Shown piece after piece: positions 25,662 through 33,928 of a stretch of 64,000 nucleotides of DNA. Origin of the DNA: Amycolatopsis azurea DSM 43854 (GTDB lineage: Bacteria; Actinomycetota; Actinomycetes; Mycobacteriales; Pseudonocardiaceae); contig NZ_MUXN01000027.1 of the NCBI RefSeq assembly GCF_001995215.1, forward strand, positions 62,001 to 126,000, in the 5' to 3' direction. A program made the translations under genes and the position numbers. The number at the start of each line of letters is the position of its first letter. Positions within the stretch are counted from its first letter, which is position 1. The notes beneath the pieces were generated by a model. It did no database searches. It was not told where the DNA came from and saw only the letters and a list, made by a program, of their open reading frames with translations.

Positions 25662-26654
25662 CTATCTCCGGGCGGTCGTACGGGCCAATGACCGTTGCAG
25701 CACAACGACCACCAAGAGGAACGCACCGCTGACCACCGACTGGTAGTTGCTGTCGAGAGTTCCGATCTGGTTGATCACGTTCTGGATGACGGTGCGGATC
25801 CCGACCCCGATCACGGTGCCGAGAATCGTGCCCATCCCGCCGGTGAGCAGGGTGCCGCCGATGACGACGACGGAGATCGCGTCCAGTTCGAGGCCGACCC
25901 CGATCACCGTGACGCCGGATTGCAGATAGGCGGCGGTGAGCGCGCCCGCGAGCCCGGAAAGGACACCGCTCATCACGTAGACGGTGACCTTGGTGCGCGC
26001 CACCGGCAGTCCCATCAGCTTCGCGGACTGCTCCGAGCCGCCGGTGGCGAACACCGACTGCCCGAACCGGGTCCGCCGCAGCAGGAGCCCGCCGAGCAGG
26101 CACAGCGCCGCCGCGATGAACACCGGATAGCCGAACCCGAAGAGCGTGCCGCGGCCGAGTTCAACGAACGCCTCGCCCTCGGGGATCTTGTACGTCGTCG
26201 CGCCCTCGCTGGTGATCGCGAGCAGCAGCCCGCGAGCGAACAGCAGAGACGCCAGTGTGACGATGAACGGCGCCATCCCGGTCTTCGCCACGAGAAGCCC
26301 GTTGATGAGGCCGATCAGCCCGCACACCGCCAGCGGCAGCAGCAACGCGACGAGGAAACCCCATTGCGATCCGTAGGCGGCGAGGACCCCGCCGAGCGCG
26401 TAGACCGACCCCACCGACAGGTCGATCCCGCCGGTGATGATCACGAACGTCATCCCGAGCGCGATGATCGCGAGGAACGAGCTCTGCAAGGCGATGTCGC
26501 GCAGGTTGTCCAGGCTGCCGAAGCGCGGGAACAGCAGCCACGCGACGGCGACCATGAGCACCAGCGCGATCGCCGCGCCTTGTTTCTGCAGGACCCCGGT
26601 CATCAGCTCGCGCCGGGTGGAGTCCTGGGCGGCCATCGTGGGCGCCGCGGTCAT
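25662..26654 (-). CDS. yjfF: Sugar ABC transporter permease, YjfF type
   Basis: A 330-residue RbsC/YjfF-family inner-membrane permease with about 8-10 helices. It keeps YjfF-like stretches: IIALGMTFVIITGGIDLSVG, TRFGQSVFATGGSEQSAKLM and GVGLELDAISVVVIGGTLL. With the YtfT-type partner it forms the channel for a furanose or similar sugar. Its ATG overlaps the stop of the upstream permease by four bases, and it ends nine bases before the GH2 gene, so all are one transcript. Confidence 0.92.
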   Translation of the reverse strand: MTAAPTMAAQDSTRRELMTGVLQKQGAAIALVLMVAVAWLLFPRFGSLDNLRDIALQSSFLAIIALGMTFVIITGGIDLSVGSVYALGGVLAAYGSQWGFLVALLLPLAVCGLIGLINGLLVAKTGMAPFIVTLASLLFARGLLLAITSEGATTYKIPEGEAFVELGRGTLFGFGYPVFIAAALCLLGGLLLRRTRFGQSVFATGGSEQSAKLMGLPVARTKVTVYVMSGVLSGLAGALTAAYLQSGVTVIGVGLELDAISVVVIGGTLLTGGMGTILGTVIGVGIRTVIQNVINQIGTLDSNYQSVVSGAFLLVVVVLQRSLARTTARR

Positions 26655-27607
26655 CGGCTGCTCCGTTCCCGTGCGACGTACACCGCGCCGACGATGATCG
26701 CGGCCTGGATCATCTGCGCGGTCGAATCCGGCAGGTTGTGCTTGATGAGCGTGGCGCGGACGAGCTGCATGAGCAGGACACCCATCACCGTGCCGAGGAT
26801 GCGGACGCGTCCGCCGGTCAGCGGGGTGCCGCCGACCACGACCGCGGTGATCGCGGAAAGTTCCATCAGCAGCCCGGCGTCCGCTGGGTCGCCGGCGCCG
26901 AGCCGCGCGGTGGACAGCACCCCGGCCAGCGCCGCGAGCACACCGCAGATGGCGTAGACGCCGATGAGGACACGGTTGACCGGCAGTCCGGCGAGCACGC
27001 TGGCCCGGCGGTTGCCACCGATCGCGACCAGCCGCCTGCCGAACGCCGTCTTCCCGACCACGGCGGCCATGAGCACGGCCAGGACGGCCGCGATCAGCAC
27101 GCTCACCGGGATACCGAGCACCTCACCGGTGCCCAGTGCCAGGAAATCCGGATCGTGCAGCTGGACGAGCTGGCCATCGGCGAGCACCAGCGCGAGCCCT
27201 CGCCCGCCGACGAGCAAGGCGAGTGTCGCCACGATCGGCTGGATCCCGATCCTGGCCACGAGGACACCGTTCAACGTCCCGGCGGCCAGCCCGGCCACGA
27301 GCGCGATGGCGACCGCGGGCAGTGTCCCGGCGCCGAGGTACAGCGGGATGATCGCCGCCGACAGCGCCATCACCGCGCCCACCGACAGGTCGACGCCCTC
27401 GGTGCCGATGACGAGCGCCATCCCGAGCGCGACCACCAGTACCGGCGCGGCCTGGATGAGCTGGGTCCGGAAGTTGCCGACGGTCAGGAAGTTCGCGGTG
27501 AACGCGATGTTGAACAGCACGAGCGCGACGACGGCGACGTACACGCCGTACTCCTGCAGCCACCGCGCCACCCTGGTCCGGTCCACCGTTTTCGCCGTGT
27601 CCGTCAT
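26651..27607 (-). CDS. ytfT: Sugar ABC transporter permease, YtfT type
   Basis: A 318-residue permease. Stretches typical of YtfT are AAPVLVVALGMALVIGTEGV, LNGVLVARIGIQPIVATLAL and GAGDPADAGLLMELSAITAV. The ATG at 27607 is chosen as the first start before the helical region; the longer frame upstream has no homology pattern. It pairs with YjfF downstream. Gene order (binding protein, ATPase, YtfT, YjfF) matches the E. coli galactofuranose transporter. Confidence 0.92.
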   Translation of the reverse strand: MTDTAKTVDRTRVARWLQEYGVYVAVVALVLFNIAFTANFLTVGNFRTQLIQAAPVLVVALGMALVIGTEGVDLSVGAVMALSAAIIPLYLGAGTLPAVAIALVAGLAAGTLNGVLVARIGIQPIVATLALLVGGRGLALVLADGQLVQLHDPDFLALGTGEVLGIPVSVLIAAVLAVLMAAVVGKTAFGRRLVAIGGNRRASVLAGLPVNRVLIGVYAICGVLAALAGVLSTARLGAGDPADAGLLMELSAITAVVVGGTPLTGGRVRILGTVMGVLLMQLVRATLIKHNLPDSTAQMIQAAIIVGAVYVARERSSR

Positions 27608-27645
27608 GGTGGTTCCCGGTTCCTCCGTTCTCCGCTGGGTGCTGG

Positions 27646-29118
27646 TCATTCCGGGCCACCTGACGCGATCGCGGCCAGCACGTGGTCCTGGGTCAGCTGG
27701 TCCCCCGCCAGTTCGCCGACCACCGAGCCGTCCTTGAGCACGACCAGCCTGTCGGCGCCGTCGAGGAGTTCCTCCATCTCGGACGAGATGAGCAGGACCG
27801 CGAGTCCGTCCTTGGCGAGTTCGTCGATCAGCGCCTGCACTTCCGCCTTCGCGCCGACGTCGATGCCGCGGGTCGGCTCGTCGAGCAGCAGCACCTTCGG
27901 TTCCGTGCACAGCCAGCGGGCCAGCAGCACCTTCTGCTGATTGCCGCCGGACAGTTCGGCGACCTTCTGATCGGGACTGGACACCTTGATCCGCAGGCGT
28001 TTCACGAATGTGTCGACGATCCTGTCCTGGCGGGCCCGGCTCACCAAGCCGAACCGGGACAGCCTCGGCAACGCGGCGAGCACGATGTTCTCCCGTACCG
28101 AAAGATGCGGGATGATCCCTTCGGTCTTGCGGTCCTCGGCGAGCATGCTGACGCCCGCGCGCATCGCGGCGGCCACATTCCCTTGCGGGACTTGCTTTCC
28201 GCCGACGAGGACGGTGCCACCGGACAGCGGCAGGTCGCCGACGATCGCCCGCGCGGTCTCGGTCCGGCCGGAGCCGAGCAGCCCGGCCAGACCGACGATC
28301 TCACCGGGCCTGATGTCGACCGAGACTCCACTCAACCGGTTGCCGCTGGTGAGGTTCTCCGCGCGCAGCACCGGTTCCCGGCCCGCCTCGTGGTCTCCCT
28401 CGAAGGCCGTCGCGCCGTGCGACCGGATGTCGCCGACACTGCGGCCGAGCATCATCGACACCAGTTCCAGGCGGGGCAGGTCGGCGAGCGGTCCGGTGTG
28501 GACCCGCTTGCCGTCCCGCAGCACCGTCACCCGTTCGCAGATCCGGTACAGCTCGTCCATCCTGTGGCTGACGTACACGATCGCGATCCCGCGTTCGTGC
28601 AGCCTGCCGATGACCTCGAACAGCGTCTCGACCTCACGCGGCTCCAGTGAGGACGTCGGCTCGTCCATGATCACGACGTCGGCGTCGACCGACACCGCAC
28701 GGGCCAGCGCGACCATCTGCTGGGCGCCGACGCCGAGTGTCCCGAGTGGACGGCAGACGTCGGCTTCGATGCCGTAGTCCGCCAGCAGGGCCGCCGCGTC
28801 GGAGTTCATCCGCGCCCAGTCGACCAGCCCGAGCCTCTTCCTCGGCTCGCGGCCGAGGTACACGTTGCTCGCGACGCTCATCAGCGGGATGAGGTTGACC
28901 TCCTGGTAGATGGTGGAGATCGCGCCCCGCGCGTGGATCGTGCCGGAGTCCGGCTTGTGCACGCCGGTGAGCACCTTGATCAGCGTCGACTTGCCGGCGC
29001 CGTTCTCGCCCACCAGCGCGTGCACCTCGCCCGGCCGGAGCGCGAACGACACGTCGTCGAGCGCGCGCACCCCGGCGAACGTCTTGGTCACGCCTTCGAC
29101 CTCGAGAACCGGTTCCAT
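27646..29118 (-). CDS. ytfR: Sugar ABC transporter ATPase, YtfR type
   Basis: A 490-residue ATPase with two nucleotide-binding domains. The first has Walker A GENGAGKST, the signature region LGVGAQQMVALARAV and Walker B VVIMDEPTSSL. The second has a degenerate P-loop GLLGSGRTE, the signature ELSGGNQQKVLLARWL and Walker B VLLLDEPTRGIDVGAK. This is typical of the carbohydrate-uptake CUT2 family. The start lies two bases after the stop of the binding-protein gene. Confidence 0.94.
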   Translation of the reverse strand: MEPVLEVEGVTKTFAGVRALDDVSFALRPGEVHALVGENGAGKSTLIKVLTGVHKPDSGTIHARGAISTIYQEVNLIPLMSVASNVYLGREPRKRLGLVDWARMNSDAAALLADYGIEADVCRPLGTLGVGAQQMVALARAVSVDADVVIMDEPTSSLEPREVETLFEVIGRLHERGIAIVYVSHRMDELYRICERVTVLRDGKRVHTGPLADLPRLELVSMMLGRSVGDIRSHGATAFEGDHEAGREPVLRAENLTSGNRLSGVSVDIRPGEIVGLAGLLGSGRTETARAIVGDLPLSGGTVLVGGKQVPQGNVAAAMRAGVSMLAEDRKTEGIIPHLSVRENIVLAALPRLSRFGLVSRARQDRIVDTFVKRLRIKVSSPDQKVAELSGGNQQKVLLARWLCTEPKVLLLDEPTRGIDVGAKAEVQALIDELAKDGLAVLLISSEMEELLDGADRLVVLKDGSVVGELAGDQLTQDHVLAAIASGGPE

Positions 29119-29120
29119 CG

Positions 29121-30191
29121 TCAGTACGCGTTCCCGAGCTTCTGCGCGGCGTTCGCGGAGTCGTACTGGTCGTCGGAGATGACCACGGTCGGCGGGATCT
29201 CTTTGCCGGCGGCGAAGTCCTGCAGGGTCGAGAAGGCCAGCGGGCCGAAGCGCGGGTTGGATTCGATGACCGCGTTGTAGCTGCCGTCGGCGATGAGCTG
29301 GACGGCGTTGCGGGTGCCGTCGATCGAGACGATCTTGACGTCCTTGCCCGGCGTCTTGCCCGCGGCCTTGAGCGCGGTGACCGCGCCGATGCCCATCTCG
29401 TCGTTCTCGGCGTAGACGGCGGTGATCTCGGGGTTGCTCTGGATGAGCTGCTCCATGACAGCCTGGCCCTTGGACCGGTCGAACTCGCCGGTCTGCTCGG
29501 CGACGATCTGGATGCCCGCGGTGGCGGCGATCTCGTCCTTGAAACCCTTGGTGCGGTCGGTGGTCACGTTGTTGCCGGACGCGCCGAGCAGGATCGCGAC
29601 CTTGCCGGTGCCGCCGGTCGCCTTCACCATCTCCTGCGCCGCGCGCTTGCCCTGCTCGACGAAGTTGGAGCCGATGAAGGTCAGGTAGTCGGCACACGGC
29701 TGCGACGTCACCTTGCGGTCGACTGTGATGACCGGGACCTTCTTGGCCTTCGCCGCGTCGAGGGCGGGCTGGAGGCCGTCGGAGTTCAGCGGCGCGACGA
29801 TGAGCAGCTGCGCGCCCCGGTCCAGCAACGACTTGATGTCACTGACCTGCTTGTTGAGATCGCTCTGCGCGTTGGTGACCAGGAGTTTGTCCGCCGGGAT
29901 ACCGAGTTTCGCCGCTTCGTCCTTGATGGACTGCGTCTCGGCGATCCGGAACGGGTTGGCCTCCTTCTCCGACTGGGAGAAGCCGATGACCGCGTTCTTC
30001 ACGTCCACCTGCGGGTAGCCGGTCTTCTCGCGGGCGCAGCCCGGTCCGGTGGCGGCCTGGCTCGGCGCCGCCGAAGCGGCCGGTCCCGCGCCCGACGGGG
30101 CGGATTGCTGGGTCTCGCGGCTGGTGCAGGCCGTCAGCGCGAGCGCGAGGCCGGTCACCAGGAGCAGGGTGCGGCGGATGGGCAGGGACAT
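29121..30191 (-). CDS. ytfQ: Sugar-binding lipoprotein, YtfQ type
   Basis: A 356-residue type I periplasmic-binding protein with a signal peptide and lipobox LTAC, so it is membrane-anchored. It matches YtfQ over IGFSQSEKEANPFRIAETQS, TTDRTKGFKDEIA, GEFDRSKGQAVMEQLIQSNP and VYAENDEMGIGAVTALKAAG. E. coli YtfQ binds galactofuranose, so the same or a similar ligand is likely. It is the first gene of the operon. A LacI-type operator lies 72 bp upstream. Confidence 0.92.
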   Translation of the reverse strand: MSLPIRRTLLLVTGLALALTACTSRETQQSAPSGAGPAASAAPSQAATGPGCAREKTGYPQVDVKNAVIGFSQSEKEANPFRIAETQSIKDEAAKLGIPADKLLVTNAQSDLNKQVSDIKSLLDRGAQLLIVAPLNSDGLQPALDAAKAKKVPVITVDRKVTSQPCADYLTFIGSNFVEQGKRAAQEMVKATGGTGKVAILLGASGNNVTTDRTKGFKDEIAATAGIQIVAEQTGEFDRSKGQAVMEQLIQSNPEITAVYAENDEMGIGAVTALKAAGKTPGKDVKIVSIDGTRNAVQLIADGSYNAVIESNPRFGPLAFSTLQDFAAGKEIPPTVVISDDQYDSANAAQKLGNAY

Positions 30192-30262
30192 CGATCGCTC
30201 CTCGGGGAAAGTCGAGCACACGGGTCGGCGGTGACCCATGTCACTCATAGGGACGATGCCAG

Positions 30263-30291
30263 ATTTACATCGTTGGTACAACGTTGTAAAT
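30263..30291. promoter_or_regulatory. LacI-type operator between ytfQ and its regulator
   Basis: ATTTACATCGTTG-GTA-CAACGTTGTAAAT is an inverted repeat with 12 of 13 bases matching. It is centrally placed between the divergent ytfQ and LacI genes, 72 bp from ytfQ and 61 bp from the regulator, so it can control both. Confidence 0.85.
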
Positions 30292-30352
30292 CCGCCGTTC
30301 GCGCGGCTAGGCTGTGCCGGATCTGTGCCGGACCATGCAGAGGGGAGCGAGG

Positions 30353-31351
30353 GTGGCCACGCTCAAGGACGTCGCCAAGCTTGCGGGCGTCTCCGTCAAG
30401 ACCGTGTCGAACGTGGTCAACGGCTACGACTTCGTCAAGCCGGAGAACCGCAAGCGGGTCGAGGAGGCGCTCGCGTCGACCGGCTACCGGCCCAATCTCG
30501 GCGCCCGCAACCTGCGCCGCGGCCGCACCGGGTTCCTCGGGCTGATGCTGCCCGAGCTGAGCATCCCGTACTTCGGCGAGCTGGCGGGCCTGGTGCTGCA
30601 GGCGGCGCAGGAGCACGAGTGGAACGTGCTCATCGAGCAGACCCTCGGCACCCGGGAGCGGGAACGCAACACGCTGTCCGCGCTCGGCCCGCATCTGATC
30701 GATGGCGCGATCATCAGCCCGGAAGCGTTGCACACCAACGACTTCGAAGACCTGGCGCCGGGCGTGCCGCTGGTGATGCTCGGCGAGCACGTCGTCGACG
30801 TCCCGATAGATCACGTCGGTATCGACAACGTCCAGGCCGCCCGGATCGCGGTGCGGCACCTGCTCTCGCTCGGCCGACGGCGGATCGCCGCGATCGGCGC
30901 GCATCCGCAGCGTCACACCGCCGCGCAGCGGCTCGACGGCTACCACTCGGCGCTCCAGGAGGCAGGCCTCGCACCCATTCCGGAACTGGTCCTGCCCGCG
31001 CTGCGCTACCACCGCGCCAACGGCGCCGAGGCGATGGCGCATCTTCTCGCGCTGCCGGAGCCGCCCGACGCGGTCTTCTGCTTCAACGACCTTCTCGCCA
31101 TCGGCGCCCTTCGCGCCGCGGCGGAACGCGGCGTCCAGGTGCCGTCGGACATGGCGATCGTCGGCTTCGACAACAACGAGGAGAGCGCGTACAGCCTTCC
31201 CTCGCTGACGACGATCGCGCCGGACAAGGCGGCGATCGCGCGGACCGCGGTCGACCTGCTGCGGCGGCGCATCGCGGGCGGGAGCGACCTCGAACCCGAG
31301 GACGTCCAGACGCCGTTCTCCCTCGAAATCCGGAACAGCACCGTCGCCTGA
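30353..31351 (+). CDS. LacI-family regulator of the sugar uptake operon
   Basis: A 332-residue repressor. The N-terminal helix-turn-helix is ATLKDVAKLAGVSVKTVSNV, and the ligand-binding domain contains FLGLMLPELSIPYFGELAG and VFCFNDLLAIGALRAAAERG. The GTG at 30353 is preferred for its AGAGGGGAGCGAGG ribosome binding site; an in-frame ATG lies at 30335. Divergence from ytfQ and the shared operator indicate sugar-responsive control of uptake and the GH2 enzyme. Confidence 0.92.
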   Translation: MATLKDVAKLAGVSVKTVSNVVNGYDFVKPENRKRVEEALASTGYRPNLGARNLRRGRTGFLGLMLPELSIPYFGELAGLVLQAAQEHEWNVLIEQTLGTRERERNTLSALGPHLIDGAIISPEALHTNDFEDLAPGVPLVMLGEHVVDVPIDHVGIDNVQAARIAVRHLLSLGRRRIAAIGAHPQRHTAAQRLDGYHSALQEAGLAPIPELVLPALRYHRANGAEAMAHLLALPEPPDAVFCFNDLLAIGALRAAAERGVQVPSDMAIVGFDNNEESAYSLPSLTTIAPDKAAIARTAVDLLRRRIAGGSDLEPEDVQTPFSLEIRNSTVA

Positions 31352-31355
31352 CTCC

Positions 31356-31419
31356 CGCGTTTCGTCCTCTGGATGCGGTAGTTGCGCACGCAAGTACCGC
31401 ATCCAGAGGACGAAATGCG
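31356..31419. repeat. 25-bp inverted repeat after the LacI gene
   Basis: The arms 31356-31380 and 31395-31419 match with one mismatch (inner part TTTCGTCCTCTGGATGCGGT). The loop contains a further small pair, TTGCG/CGCAA. It lies between the regulator stop and the kinase start, so it may terminate the regulator transcript. Confidence 0.8.
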
Positions 31420-31427
31420 TTTATTGT

Positions 31428-32537
31428 GTGTCCGTGAACCGGGCCCTGGCCGTACTGACGCTTGTCGCGTACGTGACGTTGCCCCTCGGCTCGGCCAAGT
31501 ACGAGACGCTCGTGCTGCCGGCGCTCCTGACCGGTCTGGTCTACGCGGCGATCGCGATCCTCGGCTTCCCCTGGGTCCAGAAACACGGGCGCGCCTGGGC
31601 GATCGCGTACGTCTGCGTTCAGTTACCGCTCGGCTTCACCCTGTTCTCGCTTTCGGGCGCCGCTGTCGGGGCCGTCCTGCTTCTCGTGGTCCTCGTGTGC
31701 CACACCGTGTTGCTGCTCCAGGTCCGCGTGGCGTTCGGGGTCGCGGTGCTGATCCCGCTGATCCACCTGCCGATGGCGCCGATGGACGGGCTCCGCGAAG
31801 GACTCGGGACGCTGGCGGTCATGGTGTTCGCCGCCGTGGTGACCGAGCTGGTCGTCCGGGAGAAGCGGGCACGGGAGGAACTGGCGGAGGCGCACGAACG
31901 TCTTCGTGATCATGCCGCGCAGGCCGAACAACTCGCGACGACCCAGGAGCGCAACCGGCTCGCGCGCGACATCCACGACGGGCTCGGTCATCACCTCACG
32001 GTCGTGCAGATGATGCTGCAGGCCGCCCGCGCGGTGATCGGCACCGGCGACACGGAACGCGCCGACGGGATGCTCGCCAAGGCGCAGGACCAGTCGCGGG
32101 AGGCGCTCAACGAGGTCCGCCGGTCGGTGTCGGCGTTGCGGGAGCCACGCTCCGAACCGCTCGCGGACGCGTTGCGTGCCTTGACCGAGGAGGCGTCCGC
32201 GGCGGGCATGCCGACCGGGCTGGAGGTCAAGGGCACGGCGCGGGACACGCGCGCCGATGTCGAGGAGTCACTGTTCCGGGCGGCCCAGGAAGGACTGACC
32301 AACGTGCGCAAGCACGCGCGCGCACAGGCCGCGACCGTGGTGCTCGACTACGCCGGAGCCGACCGGGTCCGGCTCGAAGTCCGCGACGACGGTCTGGGAC
32401 TGACCGGGGATTCCCCGCCGGACAAGGGTTTCGGACTCATGGGACTCCGCGAGCGGGTCGCCGGGCTCGGCGGCCGGGTCTCGATCGACTCGGCGGAGGG
32501 ACACGGCCTGACACTCACCGTGGAGGTGCCGGGATGA
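31428..32537 (+). CDS. NarL-type sensor histidine kinase
   Basis: A 369-residue protein (about 369 if started at the GTG at 31428, two fewer from 31434). Four to five hydrophobic helices occupy residues 5-140, a coiled coil follows (EKRAREELAEAHERLRD), then the HisKA_3 box ERNRLARDIHDGLGHH with the phospho-acceptor His near residue 183. The HATPase region contains NVRKHARA and DDGLGL plus GFGLMGLRERV. No ribosome binding site is obvious, and TATTGT just upstream suggests a leaderless mRNA. It overlaps the regulator gene by four bases. The signal is unknown. Confidence 0.9.
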   Translation: MSVNRALAVLTLVAYVTLPLGSAKYETLVLPALLTGLVYAAIAILGFPWVQKHGRAWAIAYVCVQLPLGFTLFSLSGAAVGAVLLLVVLVCHTVLLLQVRVAFGVAVLIPLIHLPMAPMDGLREGLGTLAVMVFAAVVTELVVREKRAREELAEAHERLRDHAAQAEQLATTQERNRLARDIHDGLGHHLTVVQMMLQAARAVIGTGDTERADGMLAKAQDQSREALNEVRRSVSALREPRSEPLADALRALTEEASAAGMPTGLEVKGTARDTRADVEESLFRAAQEGLTNVRKHARAQAATVVLDYAGADRVRLEVRDDGLGLTGDSPPDKGFGLMGLRERVAGLGGRVSIDSAEGHGLTLTVEVPG

Positions 32538-33181
32538 GCGTCCGCGTCCTGATCGTCGACGACCAGGCGTTGTTCCGCGAGGCGTTGGCGACCCTGCTGG
32601 AGGTCCAGCCGGAGATCGAGGTCGTCGGTGAGGCGGCCGACGGCGAGCAGGCCGTCCGGCTCTGCGCCGAACTCCGTCCCGACGTCGCGCTGATGGACCT
32701 GCGGATGCCGGTGCTGGACGGGATCGCGGCCACCACCCGGCTCCGGGCCGAGCAACCCGGCGTGCGGGTGCTGGCGCTGACCACGTTCGACGACGACGAG
32801 GACGTGTTCGCCGCGTTGCGGGCGGGCGCCGTCGGCTACCTGCTCAAGGACGTCTCGTCGACGCGGCTGGTGGAAGCGCTGGTCGCGGCCAACCGGGGTG
32901 AGTCGGTGCTGCAGCCGTCGGTGGCGGCGAAACTCGTCGCGAGGGTGGCGCGGCTGCCTGCCGAAACACCCCGGGCGCAACCCTTGGCGACCCCGCTTTC
33001 GGAGCGGGAACTGGAGGTGGTCCAGCTCCTGTCGGAGGGCCGTAGCAATCGCGAAATCGCGAAGACGCTGTTCCTCGCCGAGGGCACGGTGAAGAACCTC
33101 GTGACGAGTGTCCTGTCGAAGCTCCAGGTACGGGACCGGACCCAGGCCGCCCTGCGCGCGAGGGAACTCGGCCTGTTCTGA
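32534..33181 (+). CDS. NarL/FixJ-family response regulator
   Basis: A 215-residue regulator. The receiver domain has acidic residues DD at 9-10, the phospho-acceptor Asp55 in LMDLRMP, and Lys in YLLKDV. The LuxR-type helix-turn-helix is LSERELEVVQLLSEGRSNRE, continuing to EGTVKNLVTSVLSKL. It is coupled to the kinase upstream. No target operator is obvious nearby. Confidence 0.93.
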   Translation: MSVRVLIVDDQALFREALATLLEVQPEIEVVGEAADGEQAVRLCAELRPDVALMDLRMPVLDGIAATTRLRAEQPGVRVLALTTFDDDEDVFAALRAGAVGYLLKDVSSTRLVEALVAANRGESVLQPSVAAKLVARVARLPAETPRAQPLATPLSERELEVVQLLSEGRSNREIAKTLFLAEGTVKNLVTSVLSKLQVRDRTQAALRARELGLF

Positions 33182-33278
33182 CCGCTTCGCTCCTTGCCGA
33201 GGGCCAAGTCCGTGCACGCACGGGAAGTTCCCTTCGCTTCGGGTATCACGGTTCTCGTGGGTGGCGGAGTCCCGGGCT

Positions 33279-33331
33279 GTTGCGAAAGCCACGTTCGCAA
33301 CGTTGAAGGTTGCGAACGTGGCTTTCGCAAC
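33279..33331. repeat. 23-bp perfect palindrome with spacer GTTGAAG
   Basis: The arm 33279-33301 (GTTGCGAAAGCCACGTTCGC, ending AAC) is the exact inverse of 33309-33331. The seven-base spacer GTTGAAG is identical to that of the palindrome pair at 22629-22681, and the arms are close relatives. It sits downstream of the response regulator gene. Confidence 0.85.
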
Positions 33332-33360
33332 GCTGCGGGGCGCCGGATGGCGTCGGTACA

Positions 33361-33414
33361 GGTGGTCGTGAGTGGTAAAGAGGGTTAGAACGTCACTTAC
33401 CACTCACGACCACC
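33361..33414. repeat. 18-bp perfect palindrome
   Basis: GGTGGTCGTGAGTGGTAA (33361-33378) and its exact inverse (33397-33414) flank an 18-base loop. Together with the previous palindrome it fills most of the gap 33182-33528, where no gene is seen. Confidence 0.8.
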
Positions 33415-33528
33415 TCGACCGATGCCCGGCCGCCGGTCACATGACCTCGCGCATGACTTCCGGCACCTGCCCTCGTGCCCCGCCCCGGCCGAACATTGCT
33501 CCCGTCGAACCGAACGAGGGAGCCGGGA

Positions 33529-33927
33529 ATGAACCACACGACAGAACCGAAGACCCGCGACCGGGCCGTCCTGCACTTCACCCGGCACGCGGTGGAGATG
33601 CTCGTCGCGATGGTGGCCGGGATGATCGTCCTCGAACCGGTCTGGTCTTTCCTGTGGCCGGACCTGGCGAAGAACGTGACCGCGAGCGCGCTGGTGATGG
33701 CGACGAACATGTCGCTCGGCATGGCACTGTGGATGCGGATCCGGCGCCACGGCTGGGCTTCGATCGTGGAGATGTCGGCCGCGATGTACCTGCCCTACGT
33801 CCTCTTCCTGCCGTTCTTCTGGACCGGCCTGATCTCCGGGACGACCTTGATGACCGCCGGGCACGTGCTGATGGTGCCCGCGATGCTCGCCGCCATGGTC
33901 CGCCGCCGCGCCGAGTACGGAGCCTGA
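33529..33927 (+). CDS. Small four-helix membrane protein
   Basis: A 132-residue protein with a cytoplasmic N-terminus (NHTTEPKTRDRAVLHFTRHA) and four hydrophobic helices, several rich in Met (VAMVAGMIVLEPVWSFLWP, ALVMATNMSLGMALWM, SAAMYLPYVLFLPFFW, TLMTAGHVLMVPAMLAAMV). No family function is recognised. AGGGAGCCGGG precedes the ATG. The stop is one base before the next ATG, so it forms an operon with the DJ-1-like gene. Confidence 0.75.
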   Translation: MNHTTEPKTRDRAVLHFTRHAVEMLVAMVAGMIVLEPVWSFLWPDLAKNVTASALVMATNMSLGMALWMRIRRHGWASIVEMSAAMYLPYVLFLPFFWTGLISGTTLMTAGHVLMVPAMLAAMVRRRAEYGA

Positions 33928-33928
33928 C

